64,000 bases of DNA from Pseudomonadota bacterium (GTDB lineage: Bacteria; Pseudomonadota; Gammaproteobacteria; Steroidobacterales; Steroidobacteraceae): positions 62,001 to 126,000 of the forward strand of contig JADJXW010000001.1 in assembly GCA_016720075.1 (NCBI GenBank), read 5' to 3'. The notes under the pieces are model-generated. The model worked only from the letters and a program-made list of their open reading frames with translations. It was not told the origin of the DNA and did no database searches. Below are positions 1 through 8,046 of this stretch, piece by piece. Made by a program: the position numbers and the translations under genes. Position 1 is the first letter of the stretch. Every line of letters starts with the position of its first letter.

Positions 1-612
1 CTCGAGAGCTTTCCGCAGATCACGCTGCGGCTCATCAACACCGAAGAAGTGTCCGGTCCCGACTCCTACGACGTGGAGCTGCGCAGCGATGGGCGCCTGG
101 TCGAGGGCGAGCGGGCGATGTCGCTGGGCACCCCGCCGATGATCCTCTGCGCCGCGCCGAACTACCTGGTGGGCAAAAACCTGCCCCAGTCGCCCAGCGA
201 TCTGGCGCAACACGCGCTGCTGTGGGCGGCGTCGCGACCCGGCGGCGTGCTGCGCCTGGCCAGGCGCGGCGGCGAGGTGGGCGGCGGCGCCGTGACCGTG
301 CCCGGCACGCCGCGCCTGGTGGCGCAGGATCTGGCCGCGCTGCATGCGGCCGTGGCCGCGGGCCTGGGCATCGGCGCGCTGCCGGAGTTCATGTGCCGGC
401 AGGGCCTGGCGATGAAGCGACTGGTGCGGCTGCTGCCCGACTGGGAGATCGCCGATCAGGTCGAGCTCACGGCCGTCAGCCCCGTCGATCGGGCCGGCAA
501 TGCCGCTGTGCGCAGTTTCGTGGATTACCTCAGCGCCCACGTGGTGCCGGCGCTGGCTGGCGCGCCTGAGGCCCCCGTCGTTGCGCCGATTGCCCGCAAG
601 GCGGCAAGCTAG
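1..612 (+). CDS. LysR-type transcriptional regulator, C-terminal part
   Basis: The reading frame is open from the first base of the window, so the N-terminal helix-turn-helix lies outside. What remains is about 200 residues of a type 2 periplasmic-binding-like effector domain. The visible segment GLGIGALPEFMCRQGL is typical of the 'gaGiallP' strand and helix near the end of LysR effector domains, followed by the usual arginine/leucine-rich tail region. The effector is not identifiable. It ends a few bases before the acyl-CoA dehydrogenase on the same strand, but the direction relative to that gene suggests only adjacency, not proven regulation. The family assignment is by domain pattern and is moderately secure. 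Confidence 0.75.
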   Translation, partial: LESFPQITLRLINTEEVSGPDSYDVELRSDGRLVEGERAMSLGTPPMILCAAPNYLVGKNLPQSPSDLAQHALLWAASRPGGVLRLARRGGEVGGGAVTVPGTPRLVAQDLAALHAAVAAGLGIGALPEFMCRQGLAMKRLVRLLPDWEIADQVELTAVSPVDRAGNAAVRSFVDYLSAHVVPALAGAPEAPVVAPIARKAAS

Positions 613-617
613 CGCCC

Positions 618-2393
618 ATGTACCGGGCACCCCTGCGCGAAATCCGCTTTGTCATGCACGAACTGCTGGGCGACGACGCGCTCGTCAAAGCCTATGCAGA
701 CATCGATTATTCGGGCGATCTTGCCGACAATATCGTCGAAGAAGCGGCCAAATTCGCCGAAAATGTGCTCGAACCGCTGAATCGCACCGGCGATGAGCAG
801 GGCGCTGCCTGGTCCGCCTCCGGCGTGACCACCCCGAAGGGGTTCAAGGAAGCTTACGCGGCCTATGTCGAGGCGGGCTGGACGCAGATGCCCGTGTCGG
901 CCGAACTGGGCGGGCAGGGCATGCCGCACACGGTGACGCTGGCCGTCGAAGAGCTGATGTTCGCGTCGAACATGGCGTTCTTCCTCGGCACCTCGCTGGC
1001 GCATGGGGCGGTGGGCGCGATTGCCGCATCGGCTACGCCGGAACAGGTGGCGATGTTCACGCCGAAGCTGGTGAGCGGCGAGTGGATGGCCACGATGAAC
1101 CTCACCGAGCCGCAGGCGGGTTCGGATCTGGCGCTGCTGCGCACGCGCGCCGTGCCCGAGGGCGATCACTACCGCATCTTCGGCCAGAAGATCTTCATCA
1201 CCTACGGTGATCACGATCTCACCGACAACATCATCCACCTGGTGCTCGCCCGCCTCGAGGGCGCGCCCGAGGGCGTGAAGGGCATCTCGCTGTTCGTCGT
1301 GCCCAAGGTGCTGATCAATGCCGATGGTTCGGCCGGCGCGCCCAACGACCTGCGCTGCCTGTCGATCGAACACAAGCTGGGCATCCATGCCAGCCCCACC
1401 TGCGTGATGGCCTTCGGCGAGAAACAGGGGGCGATCGGTTACCTCGTGGGTCCGCCGCATTCGGGCCTCGCGTTCATGTTCATCATGATGAACGCGGCGC
1501 GGCTGTCGGTGGGCGTGCAGGGCGTGGCGCAGTCCGAGCGCGCGTTGCAGCAGGCGCTGGACTGGGCGCGCAACCGCAAGCAGGGAAAGATCGCGGGCCA
1601 GCCCGCGCCCGTGGCCATCGTCGAGCACCCGGACGTGAAGCGGATGCTGCTGTCGATGAAGGCCCGCACCGAGGCCATGCGCGCGCTGTGCGGCTTTGCC
1701 GCGCTGGAACTGGACCGCGGACATCGCGATGCCGACCCGGCCGCGCGCGACGCGGCGCTGGTGCGTGCCGAGCTGCTGACGCCCATCGTGAAGGGCTGGT
1801 GCACGGAAACCGCGCTCGATGTGTGTTCCACCGGCGTGCAGGTGCACGGCGGCATGGGCTACATCGAGGAAACGGGCGCCGCGCAGTTCCTGCGCGATGT
1901 GCGCATCACCTCGATCTACGAGGGCACCACCGGCATCCAGTCCAACGACCTGATCGGTCGCAAGCTGGGCCGTGATCGTGGCGCCGCGATGGCCTCGCTC
2001 ACGCAGGATTTCCTGGCCGAACTCAATGCGGCGCGGGCGCTTTCGCCCGAGGCCAAGGCCATCCGCAACGCATCCACCGAGGCGCTCACCTTGCTGCGCG
2101 ATGCCACCGAATCCGTGCAGCGGTTGGCCGGCGAAGACATGGCCCGCGCGCAGGGCGTGTCGGTGGCGTATCTGCGGCTGTGCGGCGTGGTGCTGGCAGG
2201 GTGCCTGATGGCGCGTGCCGCGGCGGTGGCGGAGGCCGCGCTGGCCGCGACGCCGGGCGATGCGTTCTACCAGGGCAAGCTGCAGACCTGCCGCTTCTAT
2301 GCCGAGCAGGTGCTGCCGGAAGCCGCGGGTCTTGCCCGCACCGTGAAAGGTGGCTGGGGCAGCGTCAGCGAAGCGCGGTCGGAACTTCTTTAG
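618..2393 (+). CDS. Acyl-CoA dehydrogenase with C-terminal extension
   Basis: FAD-dependent oxidation of an acyl-CoA thioester to the enoyl-CoA. At 591 residues it belongs to the long acyl-CoA dehydrogenases that begin with a 'MYRAPLREIRFVMHELL' motif, and that family N-terminus is why the first ATG was chosen over the one 36 bp later. The flavin-binding signatures are visible (MNLTEPQAGSDL near residue 155 and the GGMGYIEE segment near 410), and an acetyltransferase-like C-terminal domain follows residue 450. Members are often named 3-methylmercaptopropionyl-CoA dehydrogenase (DmdC), but the substrate cannot be assigned here. The 3' end overlaps the convergent small membrane protein gene by 29 bp. 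Confidence 0.9.
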   Translation: MYRAPLREIRFVMHELLGDDALVKAYADIDYSGDLADNIVEEAAKFAENVLEPLNRTGDEQGAAWSASGVTTPKGFKEAYAAYVEAGWTQMPVSAELGGQGMPHTVTLAVEELMFASNMAFFLGTSLAHGAVGAIAASATPEQVAMFTPKLVSGEWMATMNLTEPQAGSDLALLRTRAVPEGDHYRIFGQKIFITYGDHDLTDNIIHLVLARLEGAPEGVKGISLFVVPKVLINADGSAGAPNDLRCLSIEHKLGIHASPTCVMAFGEKQGAIGYLVGPPHSGLAFMFIMMNAARLSVGVQGVAQSERALQQALDWARNRKQGKIAGQPAPVAIVEHPDVKRMLLSMKARTEAMRALCGFAALELDRGHRDADPAARDAALVRAELLTPIVKGWCTETALDVCSTGVQVHGGMGYIEETGAAQFLRDVRITSIYEGTTGIQSNDLIGRKLGRDRGAAMASLTQDFLAELNAARALSPEAKAIRNASTEALTLLRDATESVQRLAGEDMARAQGVSVAYLRLCGVVLAGCLMARAAAVAEAALAATPGDAFYQGKLQTCRFYAEQVLPEAAGLARTVKGGWGSVSEARSELL

Positions 2394-2793
2394 CGGTCGC
2401 GGTTTCCGCGGGCAGCTTCTTCGGCCACAGTGCCGCGCCGGCCAGCACGAACAGCGAGGCGATGATCAGCAGCCCCGCGGCCACCGTGCTGCCCGAGAAC
2501 GCGAACAGCAGGATGCACTCCACCATTTGCAGCAGGCCCAGCAGCACGATCACCTCGCGCGTCACCGAATGCGGCTTGAAGGCCACGAGCAGGTAAAGCA
2601 GAGAGATCAGCAGCGCCTGGCTGGCGAACGCCAGCCACTGCGCGCGGATGGAATGATCGAGCATCGGTTCCAGGGAATTGTTGTCGAGCGCCACCGACAG
2701 ATTGAAGAAATAGCCCATGAAGTACGACAGCGCGACGCCCGCCAGCGAGATGGCGCCGATCAGCATGCAGTAGTGGAATCCGGCTTTCTTCAT
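2365..2793 (-). CDS. Small membrane protein with four predicted transmembrane helices
   Basis: 142 residues. Four hydrophobic stretches of about 20 residues can be seen, with short polar loops and a charged C-terminus (WPKKLPAETATAKE). Its ATG overlaps the stop codon of the photolyase gene (ATGA), so it is the last gene of the oxyR-hydrolase-phr operon and is probably translated by coupling. No family was recognised. Its 3' end runs into the tail of the convergent acyl-CoA dehydrogenase gene. A role in the light or oxidative stress response is only suggested by the operon. Confidence 0.75.
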   Translation of the reverse strand: MKKAGFHYCMLIGAISLAGVALSYFMGYFFNLSVALDNNSLEPMLDHSIRAQWLAFASQALLISLLYLLVAFKPHSVTREVIVLLGLLQMVECILLFAFSGSTVAAGLLIIASLFVLAGAALWPKKLPAETATAKEVPTALR

Positions 2794-4160
2794 GGGGCGC
2801 TCCGCAGTGAGTCCTGGGCATCCAGCGCGCGCTGGCGCGTGGCCTTCAGGTCGACGATGGGTTGAATATAGCCGGGCGTGCCGGCCTCGGGCACATGGCG
2901 GCGGCGGTAATCGCCGGTGGGGTCGAATTTCTCCGCCTGGGTTTCAGGGTTGAAGATGCGAAACCACGGCGCGGCGTCGGGGCTGGTGCCGGCCACCCAC
3001 TGCCAGTTCAGCGCATTGCTGGCCAGGTCCGCATCCACCAGCGTGTCCCAGAACCAGCGCTCGCCCCGCCGCCAGTCGTGCAGCAGGTTCTTCACCAGGA
3101 AAGACGCTGTGATCATGCGCACGCGGTTGTGCATGAAGCCGGTGCGCCACAGCTCGCGCATGCCGGCATCCACCATCGCAAATCCGGTGCGCCCGCGCTG
3201 CCAGGCGGCCAGCTCCTTCGCATCGTGTCGCCAGCGCATCTGGTCGAAGCGCGGCGTGCGGGCCCTATCGGGCAGCGAGGGGTGCAGCACCAGTTGCTGC
3301 GTGGCGAACTCGCGCCAGATCAGCTCGGCGCAGAAGCGGTCGCCGCGCACCGCATCGGCAGCAAGACCCGCGCGCTCACCGGCCTTCAGCGCGGCCGTCC
3401 ACACCTGGCGCGGCGAGAGCTCGCCATGGCGCAGGAACGGTGACAGTCGCGAGTTCGCGTTCAGGTCGGGCCGGTCGCGATCCTGCGCATAGCGCGCGAG
3501 CCGGTCCGAAACGAAACTCTTCAGTGCCGCGCGCGCGCCATCCTCGCCGGGCTGCCAGTGTTCGGCGAGCGACAGATGCCAGTCGGGTGGCGAGAGCAGT
3601 CGCAGCGCGTCGATGCCGACCGACTCGGGCCAGCGCGGGGGTGCGGGCAGCTCGCGTGGCGAAGCCTCCGGCGCATCGATGTTCACCTGCTGCAGGAACG
3701 CGCGCCAGAACGGCGTGAACACCTGGTACGGCGTGCCGGCGCCGCTGCGCACCGCATCGGGCGGCGCCAGGCGCGAGGAGTGGAACGCAAGGCCGATCAT
3801 GCCGTCGGCCGCAAGACGCTGCTCCAGCGCCTTCTCCACGGCCATGGCCGCGGGCTCGTAGCGCCGGTTCCAGAATATCTGCGTGGCGCCGGTGGCCTTC
3901 GCGAGGGCCAGCAGCGCATCGCAGGTGGGACCACGGGTGATCACCAGGCGCGAGCCGCGCTCACGCAGCCGCGCCTCGAGGCTGCGCAGCGAATCGTGCA
4001 GCCACCAGCGCGCGGCGCCGCCCGGCGCCCAGGCGCCTTCCTCTTCCGGGCTCCAGACGTACACGGGCACCACATGGCGCGCGGAAGCCACCGCGGCGCG
4101 CAGCGCGGGATTGTCGGCCAGGCGCAGGTCCTGGCGAAACCAGACCAGCGCCGTGCTCAT
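2790..4160 (-). CDS. phrB: Deoxyribodipyrimidine photolyase (class I)
   Basis: Light-driven repair of cyclobutane pyrimidine dimers using FADH and an antenna chromophore. 456 residues is normal for the family. The N-terminal Rossmann-like antenna domain begins with ALVWFRQDLRLADNPAL. The C-terminal FAD domain contains the conserved WREF segment, the GRTGFAMVDAGMREL block, MHNRVRM, and the NWQWVAGTSPDAAPWFRIFNP region diagnostic of photolyases. The start ATG overlaps the stop of the upstream hydrolase (ATGA) and the stop overlaps the following membrane protein gene. A cryptochrome is less likely given the intact Trp and Asn residues of the repair-type sequence. Confidence 0.95.
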   Translation of the reverse strand: MSTALVWFRQDLRLADNPALRAAVASARHVVPVYVWSPEEEGAWAPGGAARWWLHDSLRSLEARLRERGSRLVITRGPTCDALLALAKATGATQIFWNRRYEPAAMAVEKALEQRLAADGMIGLAFHSSRLAPPDAVRSGAGTPYQVFTPFWRAFLQQVNIDAPEASPRELPAPPRWPESVGIDALRLLSPPDWHLSLAEHWQPGEDGARAALKSFVSDRLARYAQDRDRPDLNANSRLSPFLRHGELSPRQVWTAALKAGERAGLAADAVRGDRFCAELIWREFATQQLVLHPSLPDRARTPRFDQMRWRHDAKELAAWQRGRTGFAMVDAGMRELWRTGFMHNRVRMITASFLVKNLLHDWRRGERWFWDTLVDADLASNALNWQWVAGTSPDAAPWFRIFNPETQAEKFDPTGDYRRRHVPEAGTPGYIQPIVDLKATRQRALDAQDSLRSAP

Positions 4161-5395
4161 GCGACGGACGGCGGGGATTCGTTCAGCGAGTCCAGGAAAT
4201 GCCGGCGCGCATTGGCATCCAGCTGCGACCAGTCGATCTTGCGCTGGAACAGTGCGCGCAGGTCTGCATCGCAGACCGTCCGCGGCAGATCCGGCAGCGC
4301 GGGCGGCGCGCCCGGCAACTGCGGCCGCGCCTCGGACAGCAGCGCCAGCACGGCCGCGTGCACCAGCGGGCTGCGCGGCAGTTCGTTGTGCGCCACGCGG
4401 CAGTACCAGGCCTCGGTGCCGGCGAGCGTGGCTCGCGCCGTGGGCACGGTGCCATCGCCCGCGGCGCCGTAGCGGTAGTAGAAGTCACCTTCCACATTGG
4501 CGATGTTGAGCGGCGTTTCATAGCCGAATCCGGCGATCGAACCGATGCGCGCGTCAGCGCCACCCAGGTCGAGCATCGCCACGCGATCGAGCAGCGTGGC
4601 GTTGGGCTGCGGCCCCAGGCTTGGCCAGTTGCGCGCGTCGAGCAGGTTCAGCTGCCCGTCGCGGGGCAGCATCTGGTACAGGCTGTGGAAGGTGGCGAAC
4701 ACGTCGCGCGCCAGCGCCTCCGCGCTGTGCTGCGGATCGAGCTGCGCCAGGCGCCGGATCAGCGGATAGACGCCGCGCAGCGCCTGCACCGGCGCGTAGC
4801 TGCCGCCATGCGGCGTGCCCAGCGTGATCAGCCGTTCGATGCGCGCGCCGCCATCGTTGCGCAGCGCGGCGCGCGCCACGAGGCCGCCCATGCTGTGGCC
4901 GATCACGCTGATGTGGCGCGCCGATTCAATGGCCACGCGGCGCGAGAACTCGAGGCCCAGTTCGCCGATGTCGCGCCGCCAGTCGTGGTCGAAGCAGCGC
5001 ACCGTGTAGCCGGCCGACTCCAGTGCGAATTTCAGTGGCAGGAACGTGTAGAGCACGGGCCCCGACGGGCGCACCGGCAGCGACGACCATGCCAGCTGCA
5101 TCAGGTTGCCCTGCTGGAAATCCACCGGATCGAGCCACAGCAGGTTGTCGGGGCCCGATTCGCGCGCGATCGAAAGCTGCGAACCCATGATGCCGGGCAG
5201 CACGAACACGAGGCGGTCCGGGTCTTTCGGCGCCTGCGCCGCGGCCGCGGCCAGTGGCTGCAGATAGTCGTACTCGGCATCGCCCAGGTAGGCGCGCAGT
5301 TCGCGCCGGCGGTAGCCGATGGCCAGCCATTCGCCCACCTGCGCCTCGGGCCAGACCAGGCGGTCGTAGACGGAAATGTCGGCGCCGTGTTTCAC
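4157..5395 (-). CDS. LCAT/lipase-like alpha/beta hydrolase
   Basis: A 412-residue protein resembling lecithin:cholesterol acyltransferase-like lipases. The oxyanion segment is FVLPGIMGSQL near residue 65, the nucleophile elbow is GHSMGG with serine as nucleophile, and AAGDGTVP gives the likely acid region. A histidine follows in the VAHNELPRSPLVH segment. The GTG start was chosen because it overlaps the oxyR stop as GTGA and gives a protein matching the domain; the same frame is open further upstream but reads through oxyR. No signal peptide is seen, so it is probably cytoplasmic. It sits between oxyR and phr in a four-gene overlapping operon. The substrate is unknown. Confidence 0.85.
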   Translation of the reverse strand: MKHGADISVYDRLVWPEAQVGEWLAIGYRRRELRAYLGDAEYDYLQPLAAAAAQAPKDPDRLVFVLPGIMGSQLSIARESGPDNLLWLDPVDFQQGNLMQLAWSSLPVRPSGPVLYTFLPLKFALESAGYTVRCFDHDWRRDIGELGLEFSRRVAIESARHISVIGHSMGGLVARAALRNDGGARIERLITLGTPHGGSYAPVQALRGVYPLIRRLAQLDPQHSAEALARDVFATFHSLYQMLPRDGQLNLLDARNWPSLGPQPNATLLDRVAMLDLGGADARIGSIAGFGYETPLNIANVEGDFYYRYGAAGDGTVPTARATLAGTEAWYCRVAHNELPRSPLVHAAVLALLSEARPQLPGAPPALPDLPRTVCDADLRALFQRKIDWSQLDANARRHFLDSLNESPPSVA

Positions 5396-6303
5396 GGCGC
5401 CACCGTCTTGCCCGCCGCCTCGGCGATCACATCGCACACGGCCTCGATGGCCTGCTGCTTCGCGCTGGTCTTGCGCCACAGCGCGCCGACATGGCGCACC
5501 GGGGCGGGCTTTGCGAAGGGCACGATGGCGACGCCGCGCGCGTGGCCGTAGGCGCCGGTGCTGGCCAGTTGCGGCAGCAGCGTGATGCCGCTGCCCGAGG
5601 CCACCATCTGCCGCAGCGTTTCGAGCGAGGTGGCGCGGAAGTCCTGCTTTTCCTGCATCTTGCTGTGGCTGCACACATCCAGCGCCTGGTCGCGCAGGCA
5701 GTGGCCGTCTTCCAGCAGCAGCAGCGTCTCACCGTCCAGGTCGGACGTGCGCAGGGACTTGCGCGAACCCAGCGCATGGTCCGCGGGCACCGCGACGACG
5801 AAAGGCTCGTCGAACAGCGTGCGCTCGGCCAGCCCGTCGACCGGCACCGGCAGCGCGAGGATGCCCATGTCGATGTCGCCGGCCTGCAGGTGTTCGAGCA
5901 TCGGGCCGGTCTGGTATTCGTACAGCAGCAGCTCGACGCGCGGCAGCTTCTTGCGGATGCGCGGGGCCACCAGCGGCAGCAGGTAGGGGCCGATGGTGGG
6001 CAGCAGCGCCACGCGCAGCCGGCCGGCCAGCGGATCGCGCTGCAGTGCGGTCAGCGACACGATTTCATCGCTGGCCTCGATGATGCGCCGCGCGCGGGCC
6101 ACCACCTGCGCGCCGGCCTCGGTGAGCGCGATGCGCCGCGGGTGGCGTTCCACCAGCTGCACGCCCAGGTAGTCCTCGAGCTTCTTCAGCTGCGCCGACA
6201 GCGTGGGCTGGCTGACGAAGCAGCGCGCGGCGGCCTGGCCGAAGTGGCGCGTGTCGGCCACCGCCACCAGGTATCGCAGGTCCTTGAGCTTCAGGTCCGC
6301 CAT
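5392..6303 (-). CDS. oxyR: Hydrogen peroxide-sensing LysR-type activator OxyR
   Basis: 303 residues. A winged helix-turn-helix at the N-terminus (HFGQAAARCFVSQPTLSAQLKKLED) is followed by the effector domain. Both redox-active cysteines of OxyR are present in GHCLRDQALDVC, which separates it from other LysR proteins. In the family, oxidation by peroxide forms a disulfide between these two cysteines and switches DNA-binding mode. It is the first gene of an operon with a lipase-like hydrolase, photolyase and a membrane protein, an uncommon set of partners that links peroxide sensing with DNA repair. Confidence 0.92.
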   Translation of the reverse strand: MADLKLKDLRYLVAVADTRHFGQAAARCFVSQPTLSAQLKKLEDYLGVQLVERHPRRIALTEAGAQVVARARRIIEASDEIVSLTALQRDPLAGRLRVALLPTIGPYLLPLVAPRIRKKLPRVELLLYEYQTGPMLEHLQAGDIDMGILALPVPVDGLAERTLFDEPFVVAVPADHALGSRKSLRTSDLDGETLLLLEDGHCLRDQALDVCSHSKMQEKQDFRATSLETLRQMVASGSGITLLPQLASTGAYGHARGVAIVPFAKPAPVRHVGALWRKTSAKQQAIEAVCDVIAEAAGKTVAP

Positions 6304-6343
6304 CGACCGAGTCTATCGAAATCAGGCCGGTGATTGGGCCTAC

Positions 6344-6943
6344 TCAGGGGCTCCATTCGCGCACGGTGGCGGCAAGCCCCTCTTCGATGGACTGCTGGGC
6401 CGAGGGGCCGGGCTTGCCGGGGCCATTGGCCGTGCCCAGGCAGATGAATCCGATCAGGTGATCCTGCGCCGCAAGGCCGAGGCTTGCCTTGAAAGGCTCA
6501 TCGAACACGCCCGCGCCTGAGAACAGGAACGCGCTGTAGCCCAGCGCATGCGCGGCATTGAGCACCAGCTGCGTGGCGCCCGCGGCCGCGAAGGTCTGCT
6601 CGATGGGCGCCACCTTGTGGGCGGGGTCGATCTTCGCGGCGGCCACCACCAGCAGTGGGGCGCGCGCGGTCAGCCGGTATTTCTCGCGGTTCATGTCGTA
6701 GCGCGACGGATCGCCCTGCACGCGCGTGGCGGCTTCGGCCAGGCGATCGTAGAACGCCTCGTACTGCGCCGGCCGCACGACGATGAACCGCCAGGGCCTG
6801 ATGCGGCCGTGGTCGGCGGCGCGCTGCGCTGCGCCGAGGATGAGCTTCAGTTCCGCGTCGTCCGGGGCGGGGGCTTTCATGAACGAGCCGGCCAGCGAGG
6901 TGCGGGTCAGCAGCGATTCAATTGCAGATGTTGCAGTGTTCAT
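6344..6943 (-). CDS. Nitroreductase family protein (YdjA-like)
   Basis: 199 residues, the usual size for single-domain FMN-dependent nitroreductases. The HGRIRPWRFIVV segment near residue 45 and the glycine-rich AAAGATQLVLNAAHALGY helix near 120 match the flavin-binding and dimer regions of YdjA-like enzymes. It probably uses NAD(P)H to reduce nitro or quinone compounds, with no specific substrate deducible. It is transcribed divergently from the acetyltransferase gene, with only about 20 bp between the two start codons, so any promoters overlap the coding starts. Confidence 0.88.
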   Translation of the reverse strand: MNTATSAIESLLTRTSLAGSFMKAPAPDDAELKLILGAAQRAADHGRIRPWRFIVVRPAQYEAFYDRLAEAATRVQGDPSRYDMNREKYRLTARAPLLVVAAAKIDPAHKVAPIEQTFAAAGATQLVLNAAHALGYSAFLFSGAGVFDEPFKASLGLAAQDHLIGFICLGTANGPGKPGPSAQQSIEEGLAATVREWSP

Positions 6944-6963
6944 CGTGGCATTCTAATGCCTTG

Positions 6964-7545
6964 ATGCAAGCCGCCCATTCCAATCCGCAAGCGGATTTCG
7001 ACCCACAGCCGGTGCTGCGGGGTCCCTCGCTGCTGCTGCGGCCGCTGGTCGCCGCCGACCGCGAGGCGCTGTGGGAAGTGGCCCGCGACCGCCTGCTGTG
7101 GGCGCTGCACCCGGACCAGACGCGCTTCGAGTCGGCGGGTTTCGAACGCTTCTTCCAGGGATCGCTCGAGTCGGGCAGCGCGCTGGTGGTGGTGGACCAG
7201 CACACGGGGCGCGTCGTGGGCAGTTCGCGCTACTACGACTGCGAGCCCGCCAAACGCGAGCTGGCCATCGGCTACACCTTCATCGCCCGCGACTGCTGGG
7301 GCGGCGACGTGAATCGCGAGCTGAAGCACCTGATGATTGAGCATGCCGCGCCCTGGGCCGACCGCATCTGGTTCCACGTGGGCAAGGGCAACCTGCGCTC
7401 GCGCCGTGCGATGGAGAAGATCGGCGCGCGCGCCGAGTTCGAAGGCCTGCGCCCGCAGAACGGCGAGATGATCGATTTCATCTACTACGCGCTCGATGTG
7501 TCGCCGTGGCTGGCGGCACAGGGCGCACTGAACGGGCGCGACTAG
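6964..7545 (+). CDS. GNAT family N-acetyltransferase (RimJ/RimL-like)
   Basis: 193 residues from the ATG at the MQAAHSN start. The upstream ATG in the same frame would overlap the divergent nitroreductase start and adds a non-conserved leader, so it was rejected. The fold is recognised from the LRPLVAADREAL opening, the VVGSSRYYDC strand and the C-terminal FHVGKGNLRSRRAMEKIGARAEFEG segment that contributes to acetyl-CoA binding in RimL-like enzymes. It lacks a clear clue to substrate. The stop codon overlaps the convergent yajQ gene by four bases. Confidence 0.85.
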   Translation: MQAAHSNPQADFDPQPVLRGPSLLLRPLVAADREALWEVARDRLLWALHPDQTRFESAGFERFFQGSLESGSALVVVDQHTGRVVGSSRYYDCEPAKRELAIGYTFIARDCWGGDVNRELKHLMIEHAAPWADRIWFHVGKGNLRSRRAMEKIGARAEFEGLRPQNGEMIDFIYYALDVSPWLAAQGALNGRD

Positions 7546-8033
7546 TCGCGGAAATTCTCGAACTGCAGCGGCACGCCCACCTCGGCCCTGCGCAGGTGCG
7601 CGATCGCCTCCTGCAGGTCGTCGCGCTTCTTGCCGTTCACGCGCACCTTCTCGCCCTGGATCTGCGCCTGCACCTTCAGGCCTGATTCCTTCAGCAGCTT
7701 CACTATCTTGCGGGCGCTGTCCGCGTCGATGCCCTGCTTCAGGATCACCTTCTGGCGGGCCTCGTTCAGGTTGGTTTCGATATCCTTCGCTTCGAGGCAG
7801 CTCACATCGATGCCGCGCTTGGACAGCCGCAGCTGCAGGATGTCGAGCATCTGCTTGAGCTGGAATTCGGCCTTCGCCTTCATGTTGATGACGAAGGGTT
7901 CCTTTTCCTCGCGCGTGAATTCCGCGCCGGTGTCCTTGAAGTCGAAGCGCTGCGAGACCTCGCGATTGGCCTGGTCCACCGCGTTGGTCAGCTCGTGCTC
8001 GTCGATCTCGGAAACGGTATCGAAGGAAGGCAT
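7542..8033 (-). CDS. yajQ: YajQ family nucleotide-binding protein
   Basis: 163 residues, full family length. The N-terminus MPSFDTVSEIDEHELTNAVDQ and the EVSQRFDFKDT segment are hallmarks of YajQ, a two-domain ferredoxin-like fold protein. Family members bind cyclic di-GMP in Xanthomonas and interact with a transcription factor, while in other bacteria they bind RNA or act on phage transcription. It is convergent with the acetyltransferase and lies downstream of the DUF853-type ATPase gene in the same orientation, separated by 13 bp, so the two may be cotranscribed. Confidence 0.95.
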   Translation of the reverse strand: MPSFDTVSEIDEHELTNAVDQANREVSQRFDFKDTGAEFTREEKEPFVINMKAKAEFQLKQMLDILQLRLSKRGIDVSCLEAKDIETNLNEARQKVILKQGIDADSARKIVKLLKESGLKVQAQIQGEKVRVNGKKRDDLQEAIAHLRRAEVGVPLQFENFRD

Positions 8034-8046
8034 GAATGGTCTCGTG

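Noticed and set aside
609..1847. Long minus-strand frame opposite the acyl-CoA dehydrogenase
   Set aside because: Antisense shadow of a well-supported gene in high-GC DNA; the translation is rich in His/Arg/Ala without any domain.
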